Source: Gemmatimonadota bacterium
GTDB taxonomy: Bacteria > Latescibacterota > UBA2968 > UBA8231
Direction of reading: 5' to 3'
Assembly (NCBI GenBank): GCA_018672475.1
Contig: JABHFS010000040.1
Location: 1 to 64,000, forward strand
Length of the DNA stretch: 64,000 nucleotides
Position numbers and translations under genes: made by a program. This document shows, piece after piece, positions 62,647 through 64,000 of the stretch; the first letter of the stretch is position 1; every line of letters starts with the position of its first letter. The notes under the pieces are model-generated. The model saw only the letters and a program-made list of their open reading frames with translations, did no database searches and was not told the origin of the DNA.

Positions 62647-64000
62647 TCAGATCCAGAATACCACATTGTCGGTCATACCCATGAAAAAGTCGATGATCAA
62701 CCAGATTCCCGCGATGGAAAACTGGCCGAGAATCAGCCCCAAAAAAATGGTCGGGGCCGGCGAAAAAGCCCGGGGCCGCCGTATTTTATCGCCAATAACT
62801 TAATCAGCCAAACCAAAAAAATACTAAACCACAATTGATCCATAAGCCACACCGCGCCAATCGGATAACCGATGGGGTGCAAAGGCCACCACAGCAGCGT
62901 ATGACGCGCCAATACGAGCAAGGCCATGATCCCGCCACCTATGAAAGTGTGGACCCAGCCGCTAATATTCGGCACGGTCGGCGCGTTCAGCTTGGTGGTA
63001 ATATAATCAAAAGGCGCACGAGTTCCACCACCAAAGAACCAACCATTGAGATTTATGCCCCCATATTCGTAAGCCAAGTGCAGAATCATGGCGACGGAAC
63101 CGAGCAAACTGATAAAGATCGCCAATAGCATACACCAAAAAAGCGGACGCAAACGCTGCCCTAACTCTTCTCCGAGCTTGAGCCCGTGGGCACACGAGGC
63201 CATGACAAAAGTACGGATGTCGGCTGCCCACACGTAGGTATAGGCCATGCCCACCAACCCCGCGGGGCCAATAACCGTGGAACCGACCGCCGAAACCAGG
63301 ACAAACGATGAAATCATGGGCCCCACCGCCGCCGCCACACCGCCCTCTACCACTACTCGGGTCAAACCGACGAAGATAAGAAGCGCCATTAGCAATGGTA
63401 AAAAATGCCGCCCACAGCGGCAATCCGGCCTGCCACAGCCATAAAGTCATCACCGCCACGCCGCCAAGACAAATAAAAACTGCGGCGCGATACGAAAGCA
63501 TCTCCCCGCTATCATCAACACTGTCGTCGCCCTTGAACGCCTTGCGCACCACATCGCCGAGATGCTCGCGACCGACCCAGAGTCCGAAGAACACCAACAC
63601 CATCAATGCCCCCTGCCCCTGATGAGCGAGAATCGGTTCGCTGACCGCACCGTAAATGCCCAGTTTTTCAGTGCTACCAACCCCCAGCACGCTCAACCCG
63701 CCCCGGATCAACTTGGCGATCGTATTGAAGAACCACAGGCTAAAAGCGATATCCAGATTGATCAGATAGGAAAAGCCGATCATCGGGAAACTGAGGCGAA
63801 AAATTAGCCCGACCGCATTACGGAAAATAGGCACCGACGAAACGATTGCATCGCCGGTATATAATTGAGATAGGCGTGCAGGGCGTTGCAACTGCTGACG
63901 AAGACAGGTAAGATGAAACCAGCCCACATGATCGGGTTCTTAAAAAAGGGGCCCAAAGCCTCTCCCCGCTTGTTCTCGACCATCTGCAAAGGCACTTCAC
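62647..64000 (-). pseudogene. DUF6785/OPT-like transporter, frameshifted, 5' end outside window
   Basis: The minus strand encodes a DUF6785/DUF6784-like multi-span transporter (I-M-W-A-G-F-I-L-P, N-A-L-H-A-Y, F-R-L-S-F-P-M-I-G-F-S-Y-L, F-S-L-W-F-F, and a C-terminal part ending with F-W-I at the TGA 62647-62649). The frame changes three times: near 63850 (T-T-T run), near 63395 (six T), and near 62745 (seven T). Each is a one-base shift beside a T run in the coding strand, and correcting them restores a continuous family sequence. It is either decayed or affected by homopolymer errors; slippage during expression is also possible. Its corrected end lies 14 bases from the start of the M28/FtsX gene, as one operon. 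Confidence 0.7.

Overview
The window reads as a chromosomal segment of a Gram-negative (diderm), flagellated bacterium. Evidence for an outer membrane is a TolC-type factor, two MlaC-like periplasmic proteins, a LolB/DUF4292-like lipoprotein, several lipobox proteins and a large predicted outer-membrane beta protein. FG-GAP/VCBS and ASPIC/UnbV repeat proteins, a FlgD-Ig-like C-terminal remnant, a Minf_1886 protein, sugar-isomerase/Gfo-Idh enzymes and OPT/DUF6785-like transporters together recall FCB-type or neighbouring candidate phyla such as Latescibacterota. That placement is inference; no rRNA gene is present. No insertion sequence, prophage, CRISPR array or rRNA was seen. Coding density is high, with many 4-bp stop/start overlaps.

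Layout. 1-6437: end of an unknown gene, a FlgD-Ig remnant, then metG, an M24 peptidase and a divergent uvrA on the minus strand. 6486-13374: a diheme cytochrome c, then a four-gene envelope lipid-transport-like operon (TolC, MlaC-DUF3047 fusion, MlaC, RND/MMPL). 13467-22603: tRNA-Gly, a giant TPR/FG-GAP/ASPIC lipoprotein, a class A penicillin-binding protein and a group of membrane-anchored coiled-coil proteins, one MotE-like. 22907-29666: a DUF2953-GerW pair, a DUF457-rlmN pair, an M23 peptidase, a Minf_1886-larC pair and a small FG-GAP protein. 29750-40622: a sugar isomerase, part of a peptide ABC transporter (binding protein and DppB on plus, DppC on minus, no ATPase), a Gfo/Idh dehydrogenase, a DUF4292-TPR pair and a cNMP-binding/pseudo-receiver protein. 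40719-52436: glgB, a ZIP/SO_0444 metal-permease fusion, a DprE1/DprE2 pair, an outer-membrane protein, recD2 and a PAP2-like protein. 52437-54078: a solitary flagellin with a sigma-28-like promoter, a long leader and a strong terminator. 54077-64000: one minus-strand cluster with a DUF6785/OPT-like transporter (frameshifted, running off the window), a 1582-residue M28-like/FtsX fusion, a second OPT-like transporter, a duplicated-domain protein and a PqqD-like protein.

The last cluster is the best candidate for an undescribed system. Two OPT-type transporters surround a membrane protein that joins a degenerate M28 peptidase domain to an FtsX-type permease, and the cluster ends with a PqqD-like (RiPP-recognition-type) protein. 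The TolC/MlaC-DUF3047/MlaC/RND operon, the ZIP-permease fusion, the flagellin leader and the Asp-to-Glu receiver are the next most interesting. Start sites were moved from the longest frame where terminators, promoters, ribosome-binding sites or 4-bp overlaps decided them (FGE-like, DUF457, FG-GAP, 30809 lipoprotein-neighbour gene, binding protein, Gfo/Idh, glgB and the M28/FtsX protein).
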